Shown: piece by piece, positions 50,348 to 62,366 of the stretch
Layout: each line of letters opens with the position of its first letter
Numbering within the stretch: the first letter of the stretch is position 1
From: Phytopythium helicoides
Lineage: Eukaryota > Oomycota > Peronosporomycetes > Pythiales > Pythiaceae
DNA: 64,000 nt
Direction of reading: 5' to 3'
NCBI GenBank assembly: GCA_024867545.1
Contig: JANFNE010000019.1
Span: 186,001 to 250,000, forward strand
Notes under the pieces: generated by a model
Database searches by the model: none
Seen by the model: the letters and a program-made list of their open reading frames with translations, nothing else
Told to the model about the DNA's origin: nothing
Made by a program: the position numbers and the translations under genes

Positions 50348-52620
50348 ATCTTCTCAGCATCGGCGGGTAACATCCCTGCATGCTTAGACGGGTTGTACCA
50401 CTGGCGAACAATGTTGTAAAACTCTTCCATCGGGCACTTCCCAACATCGTGCAGCTCTCCACATCCCCGGCAGACAAATAGGCATCGGTCGGATGGATGT
50501 CCCTGTTTGCCACACTTCTGACATGTCAGTCGCTTCCAGCAACCGAGATCATTGTGTTTGAGCGACCCGCAGTGTGAACAACGATTGGTGGTGAGATCGC
50601 CACGGTGTTCGCGTGGCTGTCGACTTTGATCGATGCGAGCGGACGGTACCGGCTTCTCTCCGTCAGCGATTAATCTGTCATCGTTGACTGCGAGGTATAC
50701 GCGTCGAAGGTCACCTTCTTCATCGGAGATGCTGACTTCGCTTTCTGACCCGCTGTCTTCTTTTCCTGCCTGAACGACGTGGACAACCCGAGTGTTAGCC
50801 GTCGGCGTTGGCGCCGATGCAGGTTTCTGCCTGAACTTGTTAGACCCATGAGTGGCTTTCCGTTGGCGATTCTTCGCGCGCTGCCTCGACCGGAGGACAT
50901 CTTCCAAGCTTTCGGCATCCGGAAGACGTAGCATGGTAAGCTGGTCCGCGAGGTCTTGGTCATCGAGTGTCTCGATGAAATGCTCCACGTGCTCCCGGCG
51001 TGTTGCTGCCGGTCCATCCTTGATCTTCAACCGAGCGCGCAATCCGGCGACGTTCAGCCGGTAGAGGTAATCTAGTGGCGACTCATCCGAACGCTTGCGA
51101 GCATGATAATACTGGCGCGCAGCTGAGATGCCCTGCCCACAGTATTGGACCTGAAACTGCTCTACGAGATCTGGCCACGAGTTGCGCGTTGACCGACTGA
51201 GCTGGCGGTACCAGTCGCGGGCAGGTCGAATTAAGAGATCGCCGAAGATCAGGCACTTCTCTTCATCCGTTGCTTGATCGCGGCTAAACGCTGTCTTCAC
51301 TTTGCTCAGCCAGCCGCGGGCTCGGTCATCATCCGTGTCCCTCCCGGAGAACTCTTTCAAGTCCGATGTTGCCGACATTCGCACGCGGGGCATGATCGCT
51401 TGGGGACCTACGGCAGTGGCAGCTGCCACGGCTCTCACTGGGGTCCAGTCTAGATCATCCGGATCGTATTCCCAGTGGTGAACAGCGGAGTCGACGGACT
51501 CCATCTCGACATCTTCTCCTGGCTGGGGCGAGGAGATCGCTTGCATATTCATCTGTTGGCGGCGAAGATATCCCTCTATCAATGCGTCGAATGCAGCTTC
51601 TGGAACTCTCGACGTAGTCTTTTCTGCCCCACCGATGTTCAGGGAGCTTGCTGCTATAGCTCCCCTCGCGTTGAACACACTAGCCGGCGTGTATTCCTTT
51701 GCGCTGGAGCGCAACGCCTGCTGTGAGCGAAGCATCGCTGCCCCTCCAGGTCCCAACGTCATTCGCTGAACTCCGTTCGACATATCCGAGTCTGGCTCCG
51801 ACGATGGCGTAAGGTAGTGTGACGATCCTGTCTGGTACCCTGGTGAGTCGACGTGCTGACCTTGGACTCCGGGTATCGTCGTGCTGAGGTTTCGTTGTTT
51901 GCCCACCACCTTGGTTCCGACTAGCGGAGCAAGAAGGTTGAACAGCGTGCCAGTCGCGGCGCGGACCTCCTCTAAGCCCAACTCAAGAAACTCGTTCGCT
52001 TCCACTGACTCGATTGCGAAGCCCGCGTCGGCTAGTAGATGCGTGAGCGCCTGACCCGCGGTGAGCATGTTCGCGGGTGGGGTCGGAGGTGACACCGGCC
52101 CGGTTAGATCGTTGAGTAGTCGTGTCTTGTACAGCCGCAACACTGGATCCCGGGTGATGAAGTCGAACAGCGCTTGTCGGCCATACGCATACTCCAGCAT
52201 CTTGTCGACGTTTGATATTCCCCTTTTAGTCATCTGCTCAACATCCGAGCTTGGGGCCTTCAGCTTTTTCTTTGTCATCGACGATTTGGCCTTTGCAGCC
52301 TTGGTGGTCTTCTTCTTCAGCGCCACAGCGGAGACCACCGCTTGTGTCGCTTGATTTAATGCTGGTGATTCGGATTTTACTCCGGATTCACCAGCAAGTG
52401 GGTCTCGAAAGTCAAGACCCAAAACGGGGGCTTGTGGCTTCTCCTCGAGATACCCCTCTTCTCCTGCAGCGGACGCCCCCTCCGTTATCTGCTGCTCGAC
52501 GGGTGTTGTTGCGTCGATAAACGCTGGCGACATCCCATATTCGCCAGCCTCGCGAGCCCCGGGCTCTTCCTTGATATGCGCTTCTTCGTTACTGTCACGA
52601 GATCCGGGCATGCGCACCAT
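50338..52620 (-). CDS. Gypsy Gag
   Basis: 760 residues from the first ATG, which sits at the first internal base after the LTR. The acidic N-terminal third contains a basic patch (KKKTTKAAKAKSSMTKKK). The capsid-like domain is residues ~430-560 (FSGRDTDDDRARGWLSKVKT; WPDLVEQFQVQYCG; YHARKRSDESPLDYLYRLN), which corresponds to the retrotransposon Gag core. The C-terminal nucleocapsid has three zinc-knuckle-like repeats: CSHCGSLKHNDLGC, CQKCGKQGHPSDRC and CRGCGELHDVGKC. The frame extends upstream into the LTR without an ATG. It ends at a TAG overlapped by the frameshift signal. Confidence 0.93.
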   Translation of the reverse strand: MVRMPGSRDSNEEAHIKEEPGAREAGEYGMSPAFIDATTPVEQQITEGASAAGEEGYLEEKPQAPVLGLDFRDPLAGESGVKSESPALNQATQAVVSAVALKKKTTKAAKAKSSMTKKKLKAPSSDVEQMTKRGISNVDKMLEYAYGRQALFDFITRDPVLRLYKTRLLNDLTGPVSPPTPPANMLTAGQALTHLLADAGFAIESVEANEFLELGLEEVRAATGTLFNLLAPLVGTKVVGKQRNLSTTIPGVQGQHVDSPGYQTGSSHYLTPSSEPDSDMSNGVQRMTLGPGGAAMLRSQQALRSSAKEYTPASVFNARGAIAASSLNIGGAEKTTSRVPEAAFDALIEGYLRRQQMNMQAISSPQPGEDVEMESVDSAVHHWEYDPDDLDWTPVRAVAAATAVGPQAIMPRVRMSATSDLKEFSGRDTDDDRARGWLSKVKTAFSRDQATDEEKCLIFGDLLIRPARDWYRQLSRSTRNSWPDLVEQFQVQYCGQGISAARQYYHARKRSDESPLDYLYRLNVAGLRARLKIKDGPAATRREHVEHFIETLDDQDLADQLTMLRLPDAESLEDVLRSRQRAKNRQRKATHGSNKFRQKPASAPTPTANTRVVHVVQAGKEDSGSESEVSISDEEGDLRRVYLAVNDDRLIADGEKPVPSARIDQSRQPREHRGDLTTNRCSHCGSLKHNDLGCWKRLTCQKCGKQGHPSDRCLFVCRGCGELHDVGKCPMEEFYNIVRQWYNPSKHAGMLPADAEKMLN
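52609..52619 (-). other. Candidate primer binding site overlapping the gag start
   Basis: One base after the 5' LTR the minus strand reads TGGTGCGCATG, as expected for a site complementary to a tRNA 3' CCA end. The matching tRNA was not identified. It lies within the first gag codons (MVRMP). Confidence 0.4.
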
Positions 52621-53943
52621 TGTGGAGAAGCGCGTGTCTGGAGTCACCAGACTACGTCGCCAATCTCACGCGCTCCCGTGTGCCGACTGACGGAGGGGTT
52701 TCCCCGAGGTCGAAGTCTTCACGTTGTGTACCCGTCGGCTTATGGGTGACGCTTGGTCACGATCTCGATGGGCAGTACCCACGCTGATGAAAGAAGAGTA
52801 GGGTTGCGAGGGATAGCCGCGGTGCGGGAGTCTTCACCCCGCGGCTAATGTGATTGACTCGGTGGCTCCCTCGTGCGGGCCACCAGTCGCGCTCTGCTAA
52901 CGTAGCTGAGCAGTACCAATCCAATCCAATGCCTTTGCGATACCACCTTGCACTCCCCTTGAGTGCGTTGACTTGATGAGCTGGTGACGAAGTCCAAAGA
53001 AGGCGGAGACTTGTGTACTTCACGGGAAATTACCAACTGATTCGCTAAACCTGCCACGCGTCCTAGCCTACAGCCCACTGGTCGCCAACCCTTGGTGCTG
53101 CTTGTTTGCGCAGCGCAGACTGTGCCCATCCCCTGTACTGGCTACCAATGACCGTCGATCATTACCTAGTCTGGCTCTACCGCAGTGGTTGAATCGCCGA
53201 ACATCGTCGGCCGAACATCGCGGGCTGGACCACTCAGACCGAATATCGCCGGGGAACATCGCGACCCGAACGTCGCTAGCCGAACATCGTTCCCCGAACA
53301 TCGTCCGCTGAACATCGCTTGTTGAGATATCGTCACGTCTAACTCGATGTCCGATCGTTGAACACCGTCGGCCGAACCTCGCGGGCCGGATATCGCAGGC
53401 CGAATATCGCGGCTCGAACATCGTTAGCTGAACATCGTTCACCGAACATCGTTAGCTGAACATCACTCGTTGAGATATCGTCACGTCCGGCTTGATGTCC
53501 GATCGTTGCCGCCGTACATCGTCGACTAGAGTCTGCTGATTAGGCACTGATGGTTGACTGTTGTTGGTGAACATCGTTCGTCAGGCACAGTCAATTTGGA
53601 CATCGCCGACTGAGCATACTTGGCTGGCAATCATCGACGAATACCACCGGTGGACACCGTCTGAATCTGAAGACCTAGTCCGTCGATCTTCGTCAAATTG
53701 CGATTGTCCGCTGAACATCGCCAGATGAAAATCGTCAGTTGAAAATCGCCACGGTCGGATGTCGTTGTGGTCCACATCGGCCTCGCCTCAGCCGAGATGA
53801 GGTGCCGGGTATCGGCAGTGGTGATCGATATCAATGGTGCCGACCACCAGTGATGGCGGATATCGCTGAGACATTCTCGGTCTGACACGTGTCACACGGG
53901 GGTCCCACCACCGCCTCTCTAAATCGATACCCGCTTCTCCACA
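52621..53943 (-). repeat. 5' LTR (right copy) of the Gypsy element
   Basis: 1323 bp; same termini (TGTGGAGAAG/CTTCTCCACA) and same internal GAACATCG arrays as the left copy. It should carry the promoter for gag-pol, read leftwards. Confidence 0.96.
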
Positions 53944-54696
53944 AGAGTCAGTTAGGTCGACCAATCGTAGGAAAAGGAGAGGCAGAGAATCCAGTAGGTA
54001 TGCATGTCGTAGGACACAGAGGATAACACTCCGGAATTTCCCTTCTACCCCACAAGTCAAGTGCCAACAGTAGCCTGACGGCGTAGCGAGCCCGTGCAGT
54101 CAACCCCTCAACCCCGTCACCAATAGGAGGTGACGTTAAACCGATCCGACCAATCTCCCGGCCTGTCGCGGCGATCCGCTTCCCGCCGGCCAAGCCCACG
54201 GATACACCCGTGGCAACCGCGTGCTGCTTGCATCCTAATCGTCGGCGCTCACACGTGTCAAAGGCAGAGGCATCAGATTCGCGACCTGACGCCGAGACGA
54301 TCTCCGATCTCAGAGTGTTCCCGGGTTTTCGCGGACCCAGATACTGATCTGAGGAGCCTTCTTCTGGGCACTTCTGCGACTGGTTTGGCTGGGCAAACGC
54401 GTACCCTGCGTTGCTGTGGCTCCATTCGTCTGTGGGATCTAAGATCTACGCTTCTGATCAACGATCCACGCTTGTAGACGACATTAACCACGCTCCAGGA
54501 ACCATGGCTGACAAAGTTTAACCCGATGACCGACTGGCGTACGCACACGACCACGGTGAACCACGTGATGACTACTGATGTGTTACATGACACCAGCGAC
54601 GGGTTCCGGTATGAGCTCTGTCGTGAATATTGTGAGGATTCTGCTCGTCAGTGATTTCCACCAGCCAAAGGCACCGAAGGCTACAGTTTCTATCAC
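53944..54696. other. Region between Gypsy LTR and a second Gypsy remnant
   Basis: About 750 bp with short frames only. Probably the decayed 5' part (gag/protease) of the element whose pol follows, but I recognise no domain. Contains repeated GATCTGAG/GATCTCAG words near 54300-54360. Confidence 0.35.
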
Positions 54697-57089
54697 GTGA
54701 AAGTGACGTCGAGCGAGCAAACGCCTACCCCCTCGACAGCCATTTCGGCGCTGGTGGACGAGTACAAGGACGTCTACCCTGTACACTTGCCGATCGGTCT
54801 GCCTCCGGGGCGCCAAGTTGAGTTTGAGTTAAACCTCAAGCCAGACGCACGGCCTAGTAGTCGTGCACCGTTTAGCTTGTCAAGAGCCGAACAAGATGCA
54901 CTCCAGATCTTCGTCGACGACCTACTTGAGAAGCAATGGATTGAGTTGAGTGACTCTCCATGGGTGTCCAACGTGTTCGGGGTGCCAAAGAAAGATCAGA
55001 AGACGGGTAAGCAGCAGAGTCGTGCCAAATGGATCTGCACTGGTGATCCCACGTCGCCGATCCGCTGGGTTGTCGACTATAGGTATTTGAATAGCCAGGC
55101 TCTTGTACCGAATATACCGTTGCCCAACATCGAAGAACTCTTCGATAGAACGGCGAAGGCTCGGGTCTACTCACTTCTCGATCTTGCAAGCGGATATCAC
55201 CAAATGCGTGTCAAGCAATCCACCCGTCCTTACACTGCGTTCCGTACCGGCACCGAGACATACCAGTGGTGCGTCGCCCCCATGGGCGTCGCCGGTATGC
55301 CCGGGATTTGGTCTAGATTGATGCGCCTCCTGTTCGGAAAGTACGACTTCGCCGTAGTATACCTCGGCGACATTTGCGTTTTTTCTACAACTGAGGACGA
55401 ACATGAGCGACATCTACGAACTGTGTTTGACGTGCTCCGAGCTGAGAAGCTCTTTGCTCGTCGCGAGAAGTGCACCTTCGCGCAGGACTCCGTCAGATTC
55501 CTTGGACACACTATCTCCTACGTCGGGCTGGAAGTAGACAAGACCAAGACCGCTGCTATCGAGCAGTGGAATACGCTGACCTCGGTCAAAGCGCTGCAGA
55601 GCTTTCCTGGTCTGGCAGGTTATTATCGGAGATTCATTCACAGGTTCGCCGACATTGTACTTCCCTTGAGCAACCTCGTGAAGAAGGACAAGAACTGAGA
55701 ATGGACGGCGTACCAGGAGAATGCTTTTCTGGTGATCAAAGCGGCGCTGCAGCAGGCGCCAATATTGCGTCTGCCGGATTTCAAGGAACAGTTTGTTGTG
55801 ACAACCGACGCCTCTCGTCTATGCTGTGGTGGCGTCCTCTCGTCACGGCGGTTTTGATCATCCCATCGCGTATTACTCGAAGAAGTTTGGTCAGCATGAG
55901 CTGAACTGGCCTGCTCATGAGAAAGAGTTGTATGAGATTAAGCTCGCGCTATCCAAGTGGAGACACTACCTTCACGGACGACCGTTCCTCGTATACACGA
56001 ACAACATTGCATGCCGATGGTTTTTCAATCATCCAACGGTCTCGCCCAAGCTTGCGCGATGGCTCGACTTCTTCTCACAGTTCGACTTCGAGTTACACCA
56101 TGTGAAAGGAGTTCAAAACATAGTTTCCGACGCATTGTCGCGCCACGTACCCGATGCGGCCTCGCCGCTTCCGATTGATGACGATGCTCTACCCGCGAGC
56201 AGTGCTGAGGTGAATGATCGTGTCGGCGCTGATGACACGGGCTCTCCACACACCGACGTGTCGCTCAGTCTTAACTCCGTCGTCGTGCACACGTGCACCG
56301 ACGAGTGCCACAGTGCACAGCACCTCATTGCGGAGCAGCAACTGGTCATGAACGACCTCGCGTCCCGCAACTCCTACGACCTCCATCTCCTCATCGACGA
56401 TTATTCACGGGGGGAGGATGGTGGTCGCGGGTCCGGTGGTCGCGGGACCGTAGTCCGACAGCACAACATCAACTCTGATCCATCGCGCCACGACGATTGT
56501 ACTTTCACCAAACAGCCGCGCTGACTTTGTGAGATGCTACGACCGCGACGGTGTGTACTCAACACTTCGAGACGGTGCTCGACGAGAGACAGCGAATGGT
56601 GTGGTGTATCGACGTGACGGACTCGTGCACCTCCAAGGTGAAGGAGCTGTGGACCGACTGGTTGTACCCAATGACTACGTGCTACGGACTAAACTACTGG
56701 CTGAGTACCATGATGGCTCGGTGCACCCTGGAGTGCCATGAACTCTTGCAAAACTGCAACAAGTGTACTTCTGGGATGAGCTGGAACAGGACGTCAACGA
56801 CTGTGTGAGAAGCTGTCTGTGCTGTGCCAAGTTCAAAGTACCGAGTATGAAGAAGAAAGGGAAGCTGCTACCTCTTGACGTTCCATCAGAATGTTGGCAG
56901 CATGTGGGCTTGGACTACATCACTGGGCTGCCGTCATCAGACGGATTCGACTGCATCCAGGTCGCTGTCGATCTACTCTCCAAGCGAGCGAAGTACGCGC
57001 CCATGCACACGACCGCGACTGCGACCGACTGTGCGCGGGTCTTCTTCAGCTGCCCCTGCATGATCATCTCCACTTTGAACATCAACTGA
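54697..57089 (+). pseudogene. Degenerate second Ty3/Gypsy pol (RT, RNase H, truncated integrase)
   Basis: RT in one frame to 55698: VDEYKDVYPVHLPIGLPPGR, WVVDYRYLNSQALVPNIPLP, LLDLASGYHQMRVKQ, active site YLGDICVF where the first catalytic Asp of YxDD is Gly. An in-frame TGA follows, then EWTAYQENAFLVIKAAL and VVTTDASRL, a frameshift, and RNase H tail (FGQHELNWPAHEKELYEIK; HHVKGVQNIVSDALSRH). After further breaks come the integrase zinc region (VYFWDELEQDVNDCV; CLCCAKFKVP) and core (VGLDYITGLPSSDGFDCIQV), cut at 57089. The element is inactive and a different lineage from the 14 kb one (no second RNase H). Confidence 0.88.
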
Positions 57090-57800
57090 GATCTGTGAAC
57101 CAACTTGAAGATCAACCAGATCAGCCAGCGCTGATCACGAACGGCCATGCAGAGTCCTCCGCCCGGCTCAGCCGAGCCGGGCGCCAACTTCGACCACGCA
57201 TCTCTTCGCCCACGGCCGTCACGCCCCGGCTCACTCGTGATGTCCGCCGCGCCGGTGAAGCCGCACCGGCCGCAGCGTCATCAGCATCATCGCCACCGGC
57301 GATCACGCGCTCTGCCCGGCTCACGGCGATGGCGCATCAACGTGACCCGGTACGCTCCTCACCAAGGCTGCGCAAGGGCAACCAGGGCGACCGTCACGAG
57401 ACGGTAGCCGTCGCATCAAGAAGTGCGCGTGGGACACCACCGCATACAGGAGCAGCATGTCCACACGCCGCCGCTGATCGTGAACACTACGATCATACTC
57501 TGTATCCTGCATGAATGACAACAAGGTGAGTGTCCTAGAGCGAAGCCCTAGGGAGAAAAGAGAAACAGTGAGAGCACCAAAACAAAACTAAAAAACCAAT
57601 ACCATTCCAACATTTCCTCTCCAAGTAACAAGTCCACACCTCCACACATGCGCACACCTCCAACAACTGAACCAGACCTCCAACACCTTCAAGCCCGCTT
57701 CCTCTACCTCTACGACTGCGCCTCTAAGTTGACCGTCAGCCGGAAGTCGACACGCGTTCTCTGCGCGCCGAGGCGTTCTAGCCCAGCTAGATGGAAATTG
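57090..57800. other. Repeat-derived spacer
   Basis: About 700 bp. A plus-strand frame through 57100-57514 is rich in Ser/Arg/Pro/His and looks like a retroelement linker rather than a domain. An A-rich stretch (AAAACAAAACTAAAAAACC) lies at about 57579-57597. Confidence 0.35.
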
Positions 57801-57852
57801 TGCGCACTCGACTTGTACATGGACGATATCCTTATTACTGCACAAGGTGACA
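57801..57852 (+). pseudogene. Copia reverse transcriptase scrap
   Basis: Reads CALDLYMDDILITAQGD, matching the YVDDILIT active-site strand of Ty1/Copia RT. Neighbouring residues do not continue the RT fold, so only a fragment is present. Confidence 0.45.
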
Positions 57853-57970
57853 TTTCCTCACGCGTTCATCTCAAAGTGGGGGCTCCGTGTATTGCTCTAG
57901 TCGATCTCGAGGGCGTGGCGAGCGGCCCCACTGTCATAAATGCTTGCGACGCTTGTCGAGATTGGCTGGG

Positions 57971-60900
57971 CTATACCATCCGTCTGGCTAAGTCAATGGT
58001 TGTTTGGGCTGCTTGGACAGGGTACTCTTCAAAGCATTTTAACGCCCATCGTCCCAACAACTTAATCGACAGGCTGTCGGCTTTGTCCCTGTGCAACGCG
58101 GTCGCACCTCCGATTCGGAGCGAATGTGTTGAATAATGGTTAGTTGGTACACCAATAGTTATTGCCAGATTCTTAAGTGCTTTTGCCACTGTCGTCGCCT
58201 GAAGATCTCCGCACAGAAACTCGCGTCGATGAAGTCCGAGTATGTGTAATGGGGCGCTGTCCACGACAGTCCCCAAAACACGGCACACACGCTTGCGCTT
58301 GAGGAAGACTTGGCCTCTCCCGACTTGGAGGGAGGAGGAAGGAGACTTGAGGTGAAGACGGCAAATTTGCAACTGAATTGAAAAGCTTATGGTTCCTGAA
58401 TCCTACGAGCATAAAACCACTAGGGTCCTATGGGGTTAAATGCAATCAACCTACAAATGCAATATAAAACCTTGGGTTGAATCAGGTTGAACTTGAAGCT
58501 TGGACCAGGAGAATGTTCTCCAACTTGAACTTGAACTTGAGCTTCGGGTTCTTCAACAAAGAACCTCTCTCCCGCCACGTGGCACGTTGTGATTGGTTGA
58601 AACCACTAACATGTACCCACAATGACACGTCGGCTTCGTCACTAGATAGAAATCCAGCAGGAACCATCTTCATGCACAGAGACACGTGTGCAGAGAGCAC
58701 TCGAGAATGCTTCGAGAACATTCCGTGCGGTCACAATCATTGATTGCTCCCGTGAGTGTGTCTCACACCAGTCTGCTGCCACAGACACCAATCTGTGACC
58801 AGATTGTGTCATGTAATGGACATGGGGCCCATTACAGTATGGCTTCTCGCATTCATTATGAGGTGCATGGTGCGTACTGGACAGAGTGAACCGTCCCCTG
58901 ACCTATGCATCGTTCTTCACGCTCCCCTGTCATATTGGTCGTTCTTGACTCCTTCTAGTCCGATGTGACCGATTTTGCTGCCTTAGGGCTCGCAGGAAAA
59001 CGGTTGTCGTTAGTGAAAATGGCGTTGTAACTTTTGAGGCAGTAGAATGCTCGCTTCTTGCTGAGTAAGAGAAATTCGGACCTCCTGAGGAGGAAGATGC
59101 TACCCCACAGTAGTCTTTGGCGTGGCTGGTTCAGATTCAGCGTTTTGCGTAAAAGATGAAGAAATGCAGGGGAATGGGTTGTTTCTTCCTCACTGGCTCT
59201 GTAAGTCGCTTGATCCCATCTAGCAAAATCCGTAGCTGCGGTGAACGCGCAATTACGACCCCCTGGAATCGATTGTGAAACCAGAATATGGTAGAAATCT
59301 TTGAATGGATTGTTGAGTACTGGTTCCCTTGCTGTCTCGCCTTCGAACCGTATTTCCAGAGATATATCGCGAAGCATGCAAGTCGATTAGAATGGGTATG
59401 ACGTTTCTGTGACAGCCATGGAGACCATCCCATCAGCTTGCAAAATTTGCACCATTGCGACCACACCGCCCTGTACTTAGTGTTGGTAGTAATTGCAAGG
59501 GCGTGATCGCACACCAAGCGTTCCATACGCATGAGAGATCTGTAAATGGCGGTACGACGTCAATCTGGTGCCACGAGATCGACAGGTTAGTCCATAAATT
59601 CCACAAGGATGCGTGTCCGACCATGCCCGTGACCCAGCGTCAGCCATCGTGTTGTGATCGCCTGCAATGTATTCAAATGTGAATGAAAGCTGGTATTGGA
59701 ACTCGGCTAGCGACAACAAGCGGTTGTAAAGCTGGACTGTCGGGTGTCTGTTTCGTCGATGACATGACCAAGCCTCTGCTGTTGAATTGTCGATGTGAAA
59801 GCAAACAAACGTCGATGAAGTGCGCGCTTCGTGCTTCCAGCTCGGGCCCCAAACTAACGCTGCTAACACAGCGCTCTGGAGCACGATCGTTTATTGAGTT
59901 GGAATAGCTGCCATCAGAAATAGCTGTGCGCTGGGCCTCAGTGAATGGTAAGCGAAGATATTCGCGTCTTGACGGCTCGATTGCACACAAACCGTGTCCG
60001 ATGCGTCCATAAACACGTGGATCGTCGGTAGTGCAACAGCTGCAAATTGCTGAAGTGGAATCCTGTTGAACCGCTCTGGGTTTACAAGAATGACATCAAG
60101 CCGGTAGAGGTCGTTTAGAATATCTGTCTTGATCTCGAGTTTGGCGTATCGTGACAAAGCAACCGAGGCAGGGTGGGTGCGCTGATAGAAGGCCCTCGCC
60201 GAAGGGAAACAGGCTGCTACGTGACGTAAGACTCCCAAAAACTGATTTAAATATGATTTTGACGCTATGCCTTTGTCAACCAATTACCGGATTTGGACAC
60301 GTGCTTTCGTGAGCTTCTCGCGTGGGATTGACACAGTGCCTGATGAAGTATCCCACATTAGTCCGAGGGCTTGCCGTGCGTAGCCCAAGCCGTAAATTTC
60401 CTTGCATTGATTGCCGCAGGTCCCAGCACAGTTGCCATCGCCCGTCGCAGTGCAACATTTGCCTCTCCACAACGCGAACCCGTGTCTATTTCAACCACTG
60501 TGTAGTCGTCACACCACAAATTGCCGATAAATGGGGATCTGTCGAGAGGTGATGCGCCTCGTAGGGTCGTCGCTGGATAGAGATGATCTATGATTGAGCC
60601 TGCAAGCGAATGGAACGCTGGAGATCCGCACCAGCCAAATCCGCACGCCGTGTCGACAACCACGTGGCCATCGAATGAAACGCAAACATGAGCACGTCAT
60701 CCTCGTGAATCGGCACGTGTCCGAACGCCCCGGAAACATCTCCAAGCATGAGCAAGATTCGTTCGCTCAGGAATCTGCACCTTAATTCGTGGATCCGTAG
60801 TGCGATATCGTGTGGCGGGTTGTACGAGACGACGGGAAAATTGCTGCGATTTGTGTAGTCGTTCACAGAAGCCCCGCTTGGGAAAGAGTAAACGTTGATA

Positions 60901-62366
60901 ATTCGGATATCCGCTTCCTCGCCTATCAGTGTCTCCACGGTTCCAATCGGGCTCAGAAAAATTTCGGGCCACAACTGCAGGACACACTCATCGAAAATAA
61001 GATAACACCACTCCCGCTGTCCCTATCGAATGAGTCGGCGGACTTTGTTTTCATGGCCCATCAGCGTGTTGTGGTTGGTCGGACGGCGAGTCTGGGTGAA
61101 CGGTTTGTCTGCAGACCAGATAGGCTTGACTCCATGTGTAACCACCGAATTCCAGATCGTAAACCGCGACCGGATCGCGTCGTCCTCCGGCTCTGGTAGC
61201 TGGTATAGCATCTTATTCGGGCGGTTGCCCGCGCGCGTCTGACCTCTCATGAGACTAACAAATTCTCGCAGGCTAAAGCTGGCATGCTGTGCCAATTGTG
61301 TGAGGAACGTTACTGCTGACTTGTCAATTAGCTCATCGGCATCAGACCCGGTGGGCATCATGATTTCGTGCCTTGCAGCTACTGCCTGAATCTTCTCTGT
61401 TGTTGCCCGCCGTGATGATGCCGCAAGGCGATCCATTGTACGCATGATTGTTTCTAGTGGTGTCTGCTGTGCTGGATCCACTGTGAGGACTGCTGGGGTA
61501 TTCTCCGCTAGTCAAAGATCCTGATTCTGCTGCGACAGACCTTTGTACTTATCGACGACAATTGCTTTAAGTTTTGGTGCGAGCAACTGCGGCTTGAAGT
61601 GCGCTCTGTCGTACGCAAAACAACCGCCACGGCCATTTCCTGAGCACCCCACGACTGATAATGCCTTCAGACACAACGACTTGCCGTTTTGAGCGGGAAC
61701 GAGGTGCCTTAGCTTCTGTGGTATCGTGGGCGGTCAACCCGCTTGCCCGTTCATCTGTCCTCGCCGTCCCGACTCGTGGTGGTCTCGGTGACGCGCCGAT
61801 GGCAAGGCGTGGCCCCGATATTAGTTACGTTCACGATGCTGTCTTCGTGCATCAAAAAGCTCTTGTAACTCTTCGTCCGATCGCAAAAACTCGTGTCGCA
61901 CGCTCGCAGCACTCAACTGGTCACCCGTGACAAGCATGCTCCGGTACTTACTGAATTTTTTCGTGGCCAAGCAAGCCAAGAGTTGCCACCCGAGAATGTC
62001 GCCTTCAGCGACACCTTGGTATTGATCCATAAATGCGATAGCGTCGTCCACCACGTTGTTCACGTGGAGAGCGTAAAATTGGCGACCAAACAGCCGTAGT
62101 GACCACAGAGCTCCAACGTGCAGGTCGTGGGGACGGATTAATGGAACTGTTTCTGAGAGGAGAAACGGAACTGTGAGGTGATTTACAACTGCTGGGGGGA
62201 TGATATTGCCACGGCTCTTCCGGCATGCCGTACACACTTCATCTTGGCGTTGTAGTAACTCGAGAGGATTGAGAACCATGTCACTGACTCCGGCACCGAC
62301 TTGTAAGTCGTAGTTGAGTGGGTCAACCTTGATTTGGCGAGGGGTATCGGTAAGTTTGACCGTCAC
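57971..62366 (-). pseudogene. DIRS-type retrotransposon remnant (Gag-like, RT, RNase H, tyrosine recombinase)
   Basis: Read leftwards in several broken frames. Gag-like segments at 61821-62366 and 61023-61481 come first. RT at about 60284-60987 has LMLGDVSGAFGHVPIHEDDV, GFGWCGSPAFHSL and NLWCDDYTVVEID. RNase H at about 59480-60283 has IHVFMDASDTV, FHIDNSTAEAW and YIAGDHNTMADAGSRAW. The tyrosine recombinase N-terminal domain (59137-59532: LACFAIYLWKYGSKARQQGN) is followed by LLWGSIFLLRRSEFLLL with the conserved Arg (58955-59377). Its C-terminus is at 57971-58372: THSLRIGGATALH and LLGRWALKCFEEYP, carrying the His-x-x-Arg box and a Tyr. DIRS elements integrate by recombinase instead of a DDE integrase. 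The recombinase is interrupted by unrelated sequence at 58373-58954. Confidence 0.8.
58373..58954. other. Sequence interrupting the DIRS recombinase
   Basis: About 580 bp, less GC-rich than the flanks, with no coding content. Contains the repeated word TTGAACTTGAA (58487-58542, four variants) and CACGTG/ACACGTGT motifs. Possibly a solo LTR or short non-autonomous element; ends and target duplication could not be fixed. Confidence 0.4.

Larger units (their letters stand above)
39791..53943 (-). mobile_element. Full-length Ty3/Gypsy LTR retrotransposon, 14.15 kb, dual RNase H, chromodomain, antisense accessory gene
   Basis: Two 1323 bp LTRs, identical as far as I can compare them by eye, enclose 11.5 kb. 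The coding order on the minus strand is gag (50338-52620), then pol by -1 frameshift (to 45239); the 3' LTR is therefore the left one. A three-exon gene model on the plus strand fills 41204-44417. LTR identity and undamaged frames indicate recent insertion. The five bases outside each LTR (GATCG left, AGAGT right) do not match, so no target duplication is visible. Internal domain order PR-RT-RH-aRH-INT-chromodomain matches the Gypsy superfamily with an added archaeal-type RNase H. Confidence 0.95.
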
